DNA from: Herbidospora solisilvae
GTDB lineage: Bacteria; Actinomycetota; Actinomycetes; Streptosporangiales; Streptosporangiaceae
Assembly (NCBI RefSeq): GCF_009901565.1
Contig: NZ_WXEW01000004.1
Location: 310,001-374,000, forward strand
Length of the DNA: 64,000 bases
Direction of reading: 5' to 3'
The position numbers and the translations under genes were made by a program. This document shows positions 8,011-16,681 of the stretch, piece by piece. Under the pieces are notes generated by a model. That model saw nothing but the letters and a program-made list of their open reading frames with translations, made no database searches and was not told the DNA's origin. The number at the start of each line of letters is the position of its first letter. The stretch's first letter is position 1.

Positions 8011-8116
8011 CCGGCAGATCCCCCACGCGAGACGCGGCCCGCCTTCGGCCGCCCGCGACACCTGTCCATCCGGCAGATTCCCAACGCGAGACGCGCCCGG
8101 CCTCCGGCCGCCCGCG
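8011..8116. repeat. Tandem imperfect duplication, two units of about 47 bases with period 59
   Basis: Unit one starts at 8011 (CCGGCAGATC...ACGCGAGACGCG) and unit two at 8070 (CCGGCAGATT...ACGCGAGACGCG). Both end in CGGCCGCCCGCG after an internal CCTTCGG or CCTCCGG. Only a few substitutions separate them. They lie directly after the long hairpin and are not part of any convincing gene. Confidence 0.7.
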
Positions 8117-8348
8117 CCTCGCTCTGATGGGACCCCTGAGACCACTGTTAACGCCCGGCCAGGAATTCCCCATCGAGTATCCGGGATCGCCTTCCGATCG
8201 CGTGATCCTGTGCTGAGGTGGAGTTCAGCACGCTCGCGGGGAGGAGGGAGAACAGGAGAATGACCTTTTCGTCGCCCAGAGTGCCGAATATCTTGATCTC
8301 ACGTGCGTCTCCACCACCGCGGCTTCCCGAGGCCCTGAGAGATCTGTG
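8117..8348. other. Intergenic stretch before the helicase-associated gene
   Basis: The remainder of a 421-base gap. It is less GC-rich than its surroundings in places (GAATATCTTGATCTCACG near 8287) and must hold the promoter of the gene at 8349. A minus-strand 70-codon frame crosses it but has no family features. No hairpin or riboswitch was recognised. Confidence 0.4.
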
Positions 8349-10724
8349 ATGGACGATCACCTAATCGCCTGGCTGACAACTCTCGACGAAGACCGGCTCG
8401 CGCGTGTCCTGGCCAACCGGCCGGACGCCATCGCCCCGCCCTGGCCCCGGCGGATCGATGCGCTGGCGCAGCGGCTCGGCAACACGTTCGCGGTCATGGA
8501 GGTCATGCGCGGCCTCCCTCTGCCCCCTCTGGAGCTCCTGCAGGCGTGCCTGGTCATCGGCGGCCGCCCGACGGAGGACGAACTGGCCCGGTTCCTCGGC
8601 GTGTCCACCTCCGAGGTCATCCCGTGGCTCGACCGGCTCTACGACTGCGCGCTGGCCTGGCCCGGCCCCGACGGCCGCATCCACCTGGCCGAGGCGGTGG
8701 CCCGCTGGTGGACCGCGCCGTGCGGCCTGGGCGAACCGCTGGCCCAGTACCTGGAGTCGTGGGCGCTGAACGCCGAAGGGCTGCGGCGCATGTGCCGCAC
8801 GCTGGGCATCCCCCCGGCGGGCGGCAAACGCCAGATGACGGCGCGGGTGACCGCGCTGCTCAGCGACCCCGACAAGCTCGGCGACCTGCTCTCCACCGCC
8901 CCCGAGGGCACCGTCGGCCTGCTCGACGACTTCGCCTGGGACGGCCCGGTCCGCAGCGTCGACGGCAACCGCTTCGTCAACCCCGGCACCCCCGAGAAGT
9001 GGGCCCAGGACCGGGGCCTGCTGTTCCGCACCCAGTGGGACGTCGCCGAGATGCCCCGCGAGGTCGCCCTCGGCCTGCGCGGCCCCGAATACCACGGCCC
9101 CTTCACCCCCTATCCGCCCGACCTGGCGACGATCCCGGTCGACCGCGAGGCCGTCGACCTGGCGATGGCGCTGGCCGCGCCCCACCTGCTCGACCGCGCG
9201 ACGGCGCTGCTGGAGAACACCGACAAGACCACGCTCCCGCTGCTGAAGAACGGCGGCGTGGGCGTGCGCGAGATCCGCCGCGTCGCCAAGGAGACCGGCA
9301 CCTCCGAAGAGGAGACCCGGCTGCTGATCGAGGTCTGCGCGGTGGCCCGGCTGCTCGCCCTCGACGAGAAGGCGGGCGGGCTGGTGCCGACCGACCGCTT
9401 CGACGCCTGGCGGCTCGACGACGCCCCCCACCGGCTGCGGGTGCTGCTGGCGGCCTGGTGGCGGATGGAACGCTCGTCGTTGCGCCGCGTCGAGGGCCGC
9501 TATCCGGTGGTGCTCGGCGACGACCCCGCCGGTGAGACCCTCGCCCGCATCCGCCGGGCCGTACTCGGCGCCCTGACCGACGTCGAGCCCGGCCAGGGCT
9601 TCGCCACGCTGCAGGAGCTGGTGCAGTCGGTGCACTGGCGGGCGCCGCTGCTCGACCGCGAACTGCTCGCAGAGTCGGCGCCCGGCCTCCTGGAGGAGGC
9701 GCGGCTGCTCGGCCTGACCGCCTGCGACTCCCTCACCGACCTCGGCCGCGCGCTGGCCTCCCTTTCGGCGGTGGCCGGAGACGAACACGACGACTCGGTC
9801 CCCGAGGTCGAACACGACCCGGCGCTGGCCGAGTGCTCCACCCGGGCGCTGGCCAGCGCGCAGCGCACCGCCCTGTTCGGGGCCGACCTGACCGCGGTGG
9901 TCACCGGTCCCCCGGCGGTCGAACTGACCTCGCTGCTCGACCGGGTCGCCATCCGTGAGGCCAAGGGCGCGGCGTCGATCTGGCGGTTCAGCCCCGCGAC
10001 CGTGCGCCGCGCGCTCGACGCCGGGTCGACCGCCGACGAGCTGCTCGACGAGCTCGCCCAGGTCGGCACCCTCCCCCAGCCGCTCGTCTACCTCATCAAC
10101 GACGTCGCCCGCCGCCACGGCGAGGTGACCGTGACCTCGGTCGGCTGCATCGTGCAGGGTTCCGACCCGGGCCTGCTGGCCGAGATCGCCGGGCACCGCA
10201 AGCTGGCCAAACTGGGCCTGCGCCAGCTCGCCCCGACGGTGCTGGCCAGCACCGCCCCCGCCGACCGCACCCTCCGGTCGCTGCGCGAGGCCGGCTACGC
10301 CCCCGTCCCGGTGAACGACACCGGCGACATCGAGATCCGGCGCGAACCGCAGGGCGGCCGGCTGATCCTGCTGCCGGGCGGCCGGGTCGCCGAGCTCGAA
10401 CCGCCGCCCCTGCTGACCGAGCCCCCGCCCGACCCCCACGAACACGCCAAGCGCCTGATCAAAAGCCGCGACGACGGCCGCCAGAGCGGCCACACGTGGG
10501 CGCTGATCGGCCGCCTCGCCAGCCGCCTGCCGACGGCCCAGCAGTCGCTTCTGGGCTTCGTCGTCGACCGCGGCGTCCGCGCGCTGATCACCCTGTCCGA
10601 CGGGGTGACGGCCACCGTCAGCCACGGCGAACTCCACAGCGGCGTCCTCGACGCCTGGTGCGAGGAAGCGGGCGACTACCTGGAGTTCCCCCTCAACGAG
10701 ATCGCGTCCGTGACGGCTTCTTAG
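8349..10724 (+). CDS. Helicase-associated (XPB/Ssl2-like C-terminal) domain protein
   Basis: 791 residues. The pattern at the N-terminus, LTTLDEDRLARVLANRPDAIAPPWPR followed by the LA-R-L helix, is typical of the actinobacterial helicase-associated family (Helicase_C_3). Winged-helix-like repeats follow. Near residue 600 is the conserved region HRKLAKLGLRQLAPTVLAS and the YAPVPVNDTG turn. The walker motifs of a true helicase are absent, so it is not a motor by itself. Family members probably bind DNA or partner XPB-like helicases in repair; that is inferred. The ATG at 8349 follows GAGAG; a GTG one codon earlier also fits. It is a single gene with no operon partner. Confidence 0.83.
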   Translation: MDDHLIAWLTTLDEDRLARVLANRPDAIAPPWPRRIDALAQRLGNTFAVMEVMRGLPLPPLELLQACLVIGGRPTEDELARFLGVSTSEVIPWLDRLYDCALAWPGPDGRIHLAEAVARWWTAPCGLGEPLAQYLESWALNAEGLRRMCRTLGIPPAGGKRQMTARVTALLSDPDKLGDLLSTAPEGTVGLLDDFAWDGPVRSVDGNRFVNPGTPEKWAQDRGLLFRTQWDVAEMPREVALGLRGPEYHGPFTPYPPDLATIPVDREAVDLAMALAAPHLLDRATALLENTDKTTLPLLKNGGVGVREIRRVAKETGTSEEETRLLIEVCAVARLLALDEKAGGLVPTDRFDAWRLDDAPHRLRVLLAAWWRMERSSLRRVEGRYPVVLGDDPAGETLARIRRAVLGALTDVEPGQGFATLQELVQSVHWRAPLLDRELLAESAPGLLEEARLLGLTACDSLTDLGRALASLSAVAGDEHDDSVPEVEHDPALAECSTRALASAQRTALFGADLTAVVTGPPAVELTSLLDRVAIREAKGAASIWRFSPATVRRALDAGSTADELLDELAQVGTLPQPLVYLINDVARRHGEVTVTSVGCIVQGSDPGLLAEIAGHRKLAKLGLRQLAPTVLASTAPADRTLRSLREAGYAPVPVNDTGDIEIRREPQGGRLILLPGGRVAELEPPPLLTEPPPDPHEHAKRLIKSRDDGRQSGHTWALIGRLASRLPTAQQSLLGFVVDRGVRALITLSDGVTATVSHGELHSGVLDAWCEEAGDYLEFPLNEIASVTAS

Positions 10725-10760
10725 TTACGGCCCCGCCCACCCCGGCCCCGCCCGCCGTCC

Positions 10761-10789
10761 CGGTCGCGCGCCGCATCCGGCGCCGACCG
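10761..10789. terminator. Hairpin between convergent genes
   Basis: CGGTCG-C-GCGCC, six-base loop GCATCC, then GGCGC-CGACCG: an 11-bp stem with one bulged base, between the stops of the helicase-associated and AraC genes. It could serve both directions. Confidence 0.55.
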
Positions 10790-10809
10790 GCCGCGCGCGG
10801 CGGCGGCCG

Positions 10810-11709
10810 TCACGACAGAGCGCCCACCGACTTGGAGAACGGGCGCAGCGTGGCGTCCTGACTGGGTGGCGCCCCGAACTGGCGGCGGTACTCCCTGCTG
10901 AACTGGGACGGGCTGTCGTACCCGACCCGATGCCCCACCCCGGCGATGTCGCCGGGGCTGGTGGCCAGCAGGAGCCGGGCCTCCTGGAGCCGGATCTGCT
11001 TCTGGAACTGGATCGGGCTCATCGCGGTCACCGCCTGGAAGTTGCGGTGGAACGCCGACACGCTCATGCCGGACAACCGCGCCACCTCCTCCACCCGGAA
11101 CGGCTGCGCGTAGTGCTCCCGGATCCAGCGCACCGCCCGCGCGACGTGGCTGAGCCCGCTGTCGGCCAGCCCGAGCTGCCGCACGGCCGCGCCCTGCGGC
11201 CCGCTCGCGACCAGCCAGAGGATCTCCTTGATCACCAGCGGCGCGAGCACCGCCCGGTCCCGCGGCCGTTCGATGAGCCGCAACAACCGCACCACCGCGT
11301 CGAGCAGTTCGGCGGAGACGTCGCTGACCGCCAGCCCGGGCGCCGCGCCACCCGGCTCCCGGGGCACGTCGCCGGCCCCGGCCGACAGCAGCACCTCGGC
11401 CACCGCCTCGGGCCGCAGCACCAGCCCGAACCCGAGCGCGGGCCGCTCCCGCGTCGCGCCGACGAAGTGACCGGTGACCGGCAGGTCGACGGAGGCGACG
11501 AGATACTGCCCGGCCCGGTAGTCGTGGACGCGCTCGCCGAGCGCGAGCCGCTTCTCCCCCTGCGCGATGACCGCCAGCACCGTCCCGGACATGGAGGTCT
11601 CCGGCGGCTCGGACCGCTCGACCCGGGAGACGAGCACCCCGTCGATGGGGGTGGTCATGTCGGGACGGGCGTGCCGGTTCAGCAGCCCGCGCAGCTCATC
11701 CATGCTCAT
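10810..11709 (-). CDS. AraC-family transcriptional regulator
   Basis: 299 residues. The N-terminal half is an AraC_N-type cupin ligand domain (GTVLAVIAQGEKRLALGERVHDYRAGQYLVASVDLPVTG, roughly 43-80). The C-terminal 100 residues are a double helix-turn-helix: FRVEEVARLSGMSVSAFHRNFQAVTAMSPIQFQKQIRL then the second unit with GYDSPSQFSREYRRQFG. This architecture belongs to regulators of short divergent operons. It faces away from the monooxygenase and esterase genes at 11825-13137, which are its likely targets. The GATTACACCG and GGTGACGTGC stretches between them are possible sites, but no clean repeat was found. Confidence 0.9.
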   Translation of the reverse strand: MSMDELRGLLNRHARPDMTTPIDGVLVSRVERSEPPETSMSGTVLAVIAQGEKRLALGERVHDYRAGQYLVASVDLPVTGHFVGATRERPALGFGLVLRPEAVAEVLLSAGAGDVPREPGGAAPGLAVSDVSAELLDAVVRLLRLIERPRDRAVLAPLVIKEILWLVASGPQGAAVRQLGLADSGLSHVARAVRWIREHYAQPFRVEEVARLSGMSVSAFHRNFQAVTAMSPIQFQKQIRLQEARLLLATSPGDIAGVGHRVGYDSPSQFSREYRRQFGAPPSQDATLRPFSKSVGALS

Positions 11710-11824
11710 CGCCCGATTACACCGTTCACGAGAGGATCAGGCAAGAGGAGGCGAGCTTCGTTCTACCGGTGACGTGCACGAGCCCATCTAATTGAGGCGA
11801 CGGAGAACACCACCGAGAGAAGGA

Positions 11825-12148
11825 ATGAGCATGACCGCCACCTACGGTTTCACCGCCACCATGACCGCCCGCCCCGGCCGCGGCGACGACCTGGTCGCCC
11901 TCCTGCTGACCGGCCTCGACGCCGGCTCCCCCGCCGCGAGCGAGCACTGCCTGGTCTACCTGGTCAGCCGCTCGGCCACCGACCCCGACGTCGTCCAGGT
12001 CACCGAGGGCTGGACCACGGAGGCCGACCACCACCGCCTGTTCGCGGGCGAGCCGGCCCAGTCCATGGTCGCGAAGATCGCCCCTCTCCTCGCGGGCGAG
12101 TCCACCTACACCGACCTCACCCCGGTGGGCGGCAAAGCCACCCTCTGA
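11825..12148 (+). CDS. Antibiotic biosynthesis monooxygenase (ABM) domain protein
   Basis: 107 residues. A single ferredoxin-like ABM domain: TYGFTATMTARPGRGDDLVALLLTGL at the N-terminus, then CLVYLVSRSATDPDVVQVTEGWTTEADHHRLF with the conserved His pair, and a C-terminal TYTDLTPVGG. Members are small cofactor-free oxygenases or quinol-damage responders. The ATG at 11825 follows GAGAGAAGGA; an ATG two codons on is possible. The esterase follows after 50 bases in the same direction, and an AraC regulator is divergent, so the three probably form one inducible unit. Confidence 0.85.
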   Translation: MSMTATYGFTATMTARPGRGDDLVALLLTGLDAGSPAASEHCLVYLVSRSATDPDVVQVTEGWTTEADHHRLFAGEPAQSMVAKIAPLLAGESTYTDLTPVGGKATL

Positions 12149-12198
12149 ACCGCCCCCAAGCCCTCCTGCTCCTCCGCGTACCACCGAAAGGACCCCTG

Positions 12199-13137
12199 AT
12201 GACCCCCGTCCGGCCCGCCGTCGACGCCGAACTCCGTGCGCTGTCCGCCGACCTGCCGCTCATGCCCGAACTGACCCCGGAGGTGGTCGCGACGCTGCGC
12301 GCGATCCCGTCCGCTCCCCTCGACACCCTGCTCGGCGGCCGGGCCGTCGAACGGCGGGAGGTCACCGTGGCCGCCGAGGACGGCGCGCAGATCCCGCTGA
12401 CCGTGCTCATCCCGCCCGGCGCGGTGGACGCGCCCTGTGTCGTCTGGATCCACGGCGGCGGCATGATCATGGGCGACCGGTTCGCCAACCTCGACATCCC
12501 GCTGGAGTGGCTCGACCGGTTCGGCGCGGTCGTCGTCACCGTCGACTACCGGCTCGCCCCCGACGTCACCGGCACGACCCTGGTCGAGGACTGCCACCGG
12601 GCGCTGACGTGGACCGCCGGGAACGCCGCCGACCTGGGCGTCGATCCGGCGAGGATCGTCGTCGCGGGCGTCAGCGCCGGTGGCGGGCTGGCCGCCGGGG
12701 TCGCCCTGATGGCGCGTGACCGGGGCGGCCCGGCGCTCGCCGGGCAGGTGCTGATCTGCCCCATGCTCGACCACCGCGACGCCACCACGTCCACGCTCCA
12801 GTTCACCGGCCCGGGGGTGTGGAGCCGCGAGATGAACGCCTACGGCTGGCGGGCCGTGCTCGGCGGCCTGACCGGCGGCGACGTCCCGGCCTATGTCTCC
12901 CCCGCCGTCGCCGCCGACCTGTCCGGCCTCCCGCCGGCCTACGTCGACGCCGGGTCCGCCGAGGTCTTCCGCGACGAGGACGTCGCCTACGCCACCCGCA
13001 TCTGGGCCGCCGGGGGCCGCGCGGACCTGCACGTGTGGGACGGCGGCTTCCACGGCTTCGACGCCCTCTACCCCGGCGCCGCGCTCTCCCAAGAGGCCCG
13101 CCGCACCCGGACCGAGTGGCTGGACCGGCTGCTCTAG
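12199..13137 (+). CDS. Alpha/beta hydrolase, hormone-sensitive-lipase-type esterase
   Basis: 312 residues. Oxyanion-hole motif WIHGGGMIMG near residue 78; nucleophile elbow VAGVSAGGG, Ser at about 157; an aspartate in YVDAGSAEVFRDED near 255; and the catalytic histidine in GGFHGFDAL near 285. These define HSL family IV esterases, acting on short-chain esters or lactones. No signal peptide, so cytoplasmic. AAAGGACCCC just before the ATG is the ribosome site. Its stop overlaps the convergent RidA gene by 4 bases. Confidence 0.9.
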   Translation: MTPVRPAVDAELRALSADLPLMPELTPEVVATLRAIPSAPLDTLLGGRAVERREVTVAAEDGAQIPLTVLIPPGAVDAPCVVWIHGGGMIMGDRFANLDIPLEWLDRFGAVVVTVDYRLAPDVTGTTLVEDCHRALTWTAGNAADLGVDPARIVVAGVSAGGGLAAGVALMARDRGGPALAGQVLICPMLDHRDATTSTLQFTGPGVWSREMNAYGWRAVLGGLTGGDVPAYVSPAVAADLSGLPPAYVDAGSAEVFRDEDVAYATRIWAAGGRADLHVWDGGFHGFDALYPGAALSQEARRTRTEWLDRLL

Positions 13138-13517
13138 TCCCGGAGCACGGCCACCATGTCGATCTCCACGAGCTTGTGGTCGAGCGTCGAGCCGACGGTG
13201 GTCCGCGCCGGGAACGGCCGGGCCATCGCCGACTCGTAGACGGCGTTGTACGCCTCGTAGTCCCGCCCCAGATCGGCGAGGTGGACGGTCACCTTGACGA
13301 CGTCCGAGAAGTCGAGCCCCCGTGCGGCGAGCAGCGCCCGCAGGTTGCCGAGCACCTGCCGCGTCTGGGTGGCGACGTCGTCGCCGACGACCTCCCCGGT
13401 GACGGGGTCGTGCGGCCCGGTGCCGGCGGTGTAGAGGAACCCGCCGGCGACGACGGCCTGCGAGTAGGCGCCTCCGGGTGCGGGCACGCCGTCGGCGCTG
13501 ATCACTTCCCTGCTCAT
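13134..13517 (-). CDS. RidA family protein (Rid/YjgF/UK114)
   Basis: 127 residues. Family landmarks: PGGAYSQAVVAGGFLYTAG near the N-terminus, GNLRALLAARGLDFSDVVKVTVHLADL in the middle, and PFPARTTVGS, whose arginine binds the substrate carboxylate. The C-terminus LVEIDMVAVL is also typical. RidA enzymes hydrolyse reactive enamine/imine intermediates. It follows the penicillin acylase gene on the same strand by 58 bases and ends tail to tail with the esterase. Confidence 0.92.
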   Translation of the reverse strand: MSREVISADGVPAPGGAYSQAVVAGGFLYTAGTGPHDPVTGEVVGDDVATQTRQVLGNLRALLAARGLDFSDVVKVTVHLADLGRDYEAYNAVYESAMARPFPARTTVGSTLDHKLVEIDMVAVLRD

Positions 13518-13575
13518 GGGTCCGTTGTAGAACGCGGCCGGGCGGCCGGGGCGCGCGCCGCGCCCGCCACAACCT

Positions 13576-16077
13576 CTACGGGGTGAGCGTCAGTTCGTCG
13601 GCCGTGGCCCGCCCGACCGCCTCCTCGGTGAAGGGCCAGGGGGTGGTCCTTCCCTCGGCCCACAGGCCGGCCTGGTCGGCGTAGTTGCCGTTGAAGGCGT
13701 GGCCCGAGGCGCCGGTCAGGTTGACCCAGGTCGAGGCGTCGAGGTCGGCCAGGTCGACGACCATGCGCATCGACGGCACCCAGTTCACCTCGTAATTCCC
13801 GGACGCGGCGTCCCAGCCGGTGGCGTCGACGGCGTCCTTGCCGCCGGACAGGCGGTAGGGGCCGCGGTTGAACAACCACTCGATGGGGCCGATGCCGCTG
13901 GTGCCGAAGGTCTCGTTGACGAGGTCCAGGGTGTGCAGGTCGCCCCAGGTCCACGCCTTCGGGTCGTCGCCCAGCGTGCCGCGCAGTTCCCTGGAGGCCG
14001 CGGCGAGGGCGGCGCGCAGGATGTCGTCGCGCTGTTCGGCGGCGGGCGTCTTCACGTCGTCCCACCAGGTGTCGGAGGGGTCGTCGAGGAGCCGCCGGAC
14101 CACCTCCCACCAGCGGTCGTTGCCGCCGGGGCGCAGGTCTTCGGTGAGCTCGTCGTCGAAGGTCAGCGTGAGGAGGTGGCGCCAGACGGCGTTGAAGTAG
14201 GCGGCCGGGGCGCTGTCCTTCCCCTGGGTGAAGTCCCAGCCGGCGAACAGGGCGGTGTCGGCGCCGCCGACCCTCCTCAGGTGCGGGACGAGGATGGGCG
14301 CCAGGCCGTTGTAGGAGTCCTGGTGGATCGCCGACATGACGTCCTTGGTCACCTTGCCGGCCGACGCGGCCTGGGTGATGCGGTCGGCGATGCGCTGCGA
14401 GCGGTAGCCGTAGGCCCAGTCGTCGGTGAGGAAGTGGCTGTACCCGGGGCCGACGACCGCGTTGTTGGCCGTCGCGATGAACCCCTCGTCGGGGTTGAAC
14501 GCCGTCGGCAGTTCGTCGAACGGGATGAAGCCGGTCCACTCCTGTTCGCCGGTCCAGCCCTCGGCGGGCCACTTGCCGTCGCCGCCCGATCTGACCGGGA
14601 TCTTCCCGGGGGCCTGGTAGCCGATGTTGCCGGAGGTGTCGGCGTACACGAGGTTCTGGGACGGCACCTCGAACTGGGCCGCGGCCTTCCGGAACTCGTC
14701 CCAGTCGGTGGCCCGGCCGAGCATGAAGATGGCGTTGCCGGTGTTGCCGGGGTCGAGGGCGGTCCAGCGCAGCGCGACCTCGACGCCCTGCGTCTTCAGC
14801 GGGGCGACCGGCCCGAAGACGTCGGAGACGATCGGGCCGTGCCGGGTGGTGCGCACGGTCAGGTCGACCGGCTGCCCGCCCGCGACCTCGATGCGCTCGG
14901 TGCGGGTCTCCAGCGGGGCCCAGGTGCCGGAGATCTCGTACGTGTTCTCGCGCACCCGCTCCAGATAGAGGTCGGCCACGTCGGGGGCGAGGTTGGTGAA
15001 GCCCCACGCGATCGTGCGGTTGTGGCCGATGACGACGCCGGGCAGGCCCGAGAAGGTGAAGCCGGAGACGTCGTAGGGGCACTCGGCCGACAGGGTGCGG
15101 CAGTGCAGGCCGGCCTGGTACCAGATCGAGGGCATCTTCGGCCCGAGGTGCGGGTCGTTGGCCAGCAGCGGCTTGCCGGTGTCGGTGTGCTTGCCGGACA
15201 CCACCCACGAGTTGGAGCCGATGCCCTTCGGGTCGCCCCCGCTGCCCAGCAGCGACGGCACGGCGTTCAGCGTGGCCGAGACGCGCCGCAGGGCGTGGGC
15301 CGCCGCGGTCGTGGTCTCCCGGTCGCCCGAGGTGAACGCGCCGTCGCGGACGCCGCCCTCGCCGACGATGGGCCGGTGCCGGTCGTAGGGGTAGGGCGGG
15401 AACAGCTCCTCGACCCGTTCCCTCGGGATGGTCGCGGCGTCGACGGCGCGCTCGATCTCGTCGTCCATGTTCGACCGCAGGTCCCAGGCCATCGCCTTCA
15501 GCCAGGCCAGGGAGTCGGCCGGCGTCCACGGCTCGGGTTCGTAGGCGCCGTTGGTGAGCTTCAGGACGGCGTACTCCAGGCTCCTGGACGTGAAGCCCTC
15601 GTTGTCCTTCATCCAGGCGTTCACCCCGGCGGCGTAGGCGTCGAGTCCCGCCTTCGCCTCCGGGGTGAGGAGGTTGAGCTCCTGTTCGGCCACCCGGCGC
15701 CAGCCGAGTGTCCGGACGACCTTGTCGATCTCCAGGGTGGAGCCGCCGAACAGCTCCGACAGGCGCCCGGCCGTGGTCTTGCGCCGGAAGTCCATTTCCC
15801 AGAACCGGTCCTGGGCGTGGACGTAGCCCTGCGCCCGGAACAGGTCGGCGGCCGTGTCGGCGTAGATCTGCGGCACGCCGAACCCGTCGCGCCGCACGGT
15901 GACCGCCTTGGTGAGCCCCGGCAGCCGCAGCTCACCGCCGGTCTGCGGGAAGGACGCGCGGACCACCCAGACGATCCCGCCGGCCGCGACGAGCACGAGC
16001 ACGAGAAGCGTCGTGAGGATCCGCAACGACCAGCGGAGCGGCCACGAGAACCTCTTGTACGGAGCGAACCTCACCAT
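13576..16077 (-). CDS. Penicillin acylase family protein (Ntn hydrolase)
   Basis: 833 residues. A single membrane helix (about 18-41) anchors or exports it. The alpha-chain region has RDGFGVPQIYADT and GYVHAQDRFWEMDFRR. The autocleavage site is GIG-SNSWVVSG: Ser288 would become the N-terminal nucleophile of the beta chain. ANDPHLG follows, as in the family, and later residues include the TANNAVVG asparagine region. Length and order agree with a full, active enzyme. Family members cleave penicillins, acyl-homoserine lactones or cyclic lipopeptides; which one is unknown. It stands upstream of RidA on the same strand, which could be co-transcribed. Confidence 0.93.
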   Translation of the reverse strand: MVRFAPYKRFSWPLRWSLRILTTLLVLVLVAAGGIVWVVRASFPQTGGELRLPGLTKAVTVRRDGFGVPQIYADTAADLFRAQGYVHAQDRFWEMDFRRKTTAGRLSELFGGSTLEIDKVVRTLGWRRVAEQELNLLTPEAKAGLDAYAAGVNAWMKDNEGFTSRSLEYAVLKLTNGAYEPEPWTPADSLAWLKAMAWDLRSNMDDEIERAVDAATIPRERVEELFPPYPYDRHRPIVGEGGVRDGAFTSGDRETTTAAAHALRRVSATLNAVPSLLGSGGDPKGIGSNSWVVSGKHTDTGKPLLANDPHLGPKMPSIWYQAGLHCRTLSAECPYDVSGFTFSGLPGVVIGHNRTIAWGFTNLAPDVADLYLERVRENTYEISGTWAPLETRTERIEVAGGQPVDLTVRTTRHGPIVSDVFGPVAPLKTQGVEVALRWTALDPGNTGNAIFMLGRATDWDEFRKAAAQFEVPSQNLVYADTSGNIGYQAPGKIPVRSGGDGKWPAEGWTGEQEWTGFIPFDELPTAFNPDEGFIATANNAVVGPGYSHFLTDDWAYGYRSQRIADRITQAASAGKVTKDVMSAIHQDSYNGLAPILVPHLRRVGGADTALFAGWDFTQGKDSAPAAYFNAVWRHLLTLTFDDELTEDLRPGGNDRWWEVVRRLLDDPSDTWWDDVKTPAAEQRDDILRAALAAASRELRGTLGDDPKAWTWGDLHTLDLVNETFGTSGIGPIEWLFNRGPYRLSGGKDAVDATGWDAASGNYEVNWVPSMRMVVDLADLDASTWVNLTGASGHAFNGNYADQAGLWAEGRTTPWPFTEEAVGRATADELTLTP

Positions 16078-16139
16078 TCCCGGACCTTCCCGCTCATGTG
16101 CGCATCACAGTATGCGGGTCCGGAAGGGTGTTCTGGTAC

Positions 16140-16676
16140 CTAGCCGGTGATCACGACTTCCGAGAAGTCGACCTGGAAGCCCTTGCCGACGGGGGCGGCC
16201 GCCATCGCCCCGGCGAGCGCGGGCACCCCCGGCGGGAAGTAGGCCAGCCGGAGCAGCGTGGCGGGCTCGCCGCCGTTGACGCCCCAGTTGATGTGCACGG
16301 CGTCGCCCTCGCGGACGAGCTCGAACGTGACCGAGGTGGTGCCCTCGGGGGCGAGCATCACCGACCAGTCGGAGAAGTCGCGGGTGACGACGGCGCTGAT
16401 CTGGAGGGCGCCGTCGACGAACTCCACCCCTGCCTTGATCCAGTTGTTCTCGTCGGCGCGCAGGATTGCCCCGGCCTGGTCGTACTGCTCGGCGTAGTCG
16501 GCCGTGAAGGTGACCCGCACCTTGGCGTCGCCCTCGACGGTGCGGCCGTACATCGGCGCGGTGTCGTAGGTGTAGCCGTAGTGGGTCTGCCGCCACAGGT
16601 CGGTCTCGCCGGTGACGGAGAAGGTCAGGGTGTCTCCGTCTGCGGTCCAGCTCGCAGGCTCATTGATCCACGTCAT
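16140..16676 (-). CDS. DUF1349 domain protein
   Basis: 178 residues from the ATG at 16676 (MTWINEPASW). It is a beta-sandwich of the DUF1349 / concanavalin-like type: DLWRQTHYGYTYDTAPMYGR, then YDQAGAILRADENNWIKAGVEF and SAVVTRDFSDWS, which are the conserved blocks of the family. No signal peptide is seen, so the protein is probably cytoplasmic. The frame continues upstream into the desaturase gene, but the homology begins here. The role is unknown; relatives are thought to bind carbohydrate. It starts 5 bases after the desaturase stop and is surely co-transcribed. Confidence 0.87.
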   Translation of the reverse strand: MTWINEPASWTADGDTLTFSVTGETDLWRQTHYGYTYDTAPMYGRTVEGDAKVRVTFTADYAEQYDQAGAILRADENNWIKAGVEFVDGALQISAVVTRDFSDWSVMLAPEGTTSVTFELVREGDAVHINWGVNGGEPATLLRLAYFPPGVPALAGAMAAAPVGKGFQVDFSEVVITG

Positions 16677-16681
16677 ATGGC

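Noticed and set aside
8148-8360. A 70-codon minus-strand frame before the helicase-associated gene
   Set aside because: No ribosome site, no family and it overlaps the next gene's start; probably chance.
8361-10637. A 758-codon minus-strand frame opposite the helicase-associated gene
   Set aside because: The plus-strand protein matches a known family from its first residues; the minus frame does not.
13699-16143. An 814-codon plus-strand frame opposite the penicillin acylase
   Set aside because: The minus-strand frame has the Ser nucleophile motif and full family length; the antisense frame has no recognisable domain and an Arg/Gly/Val-rich composition.
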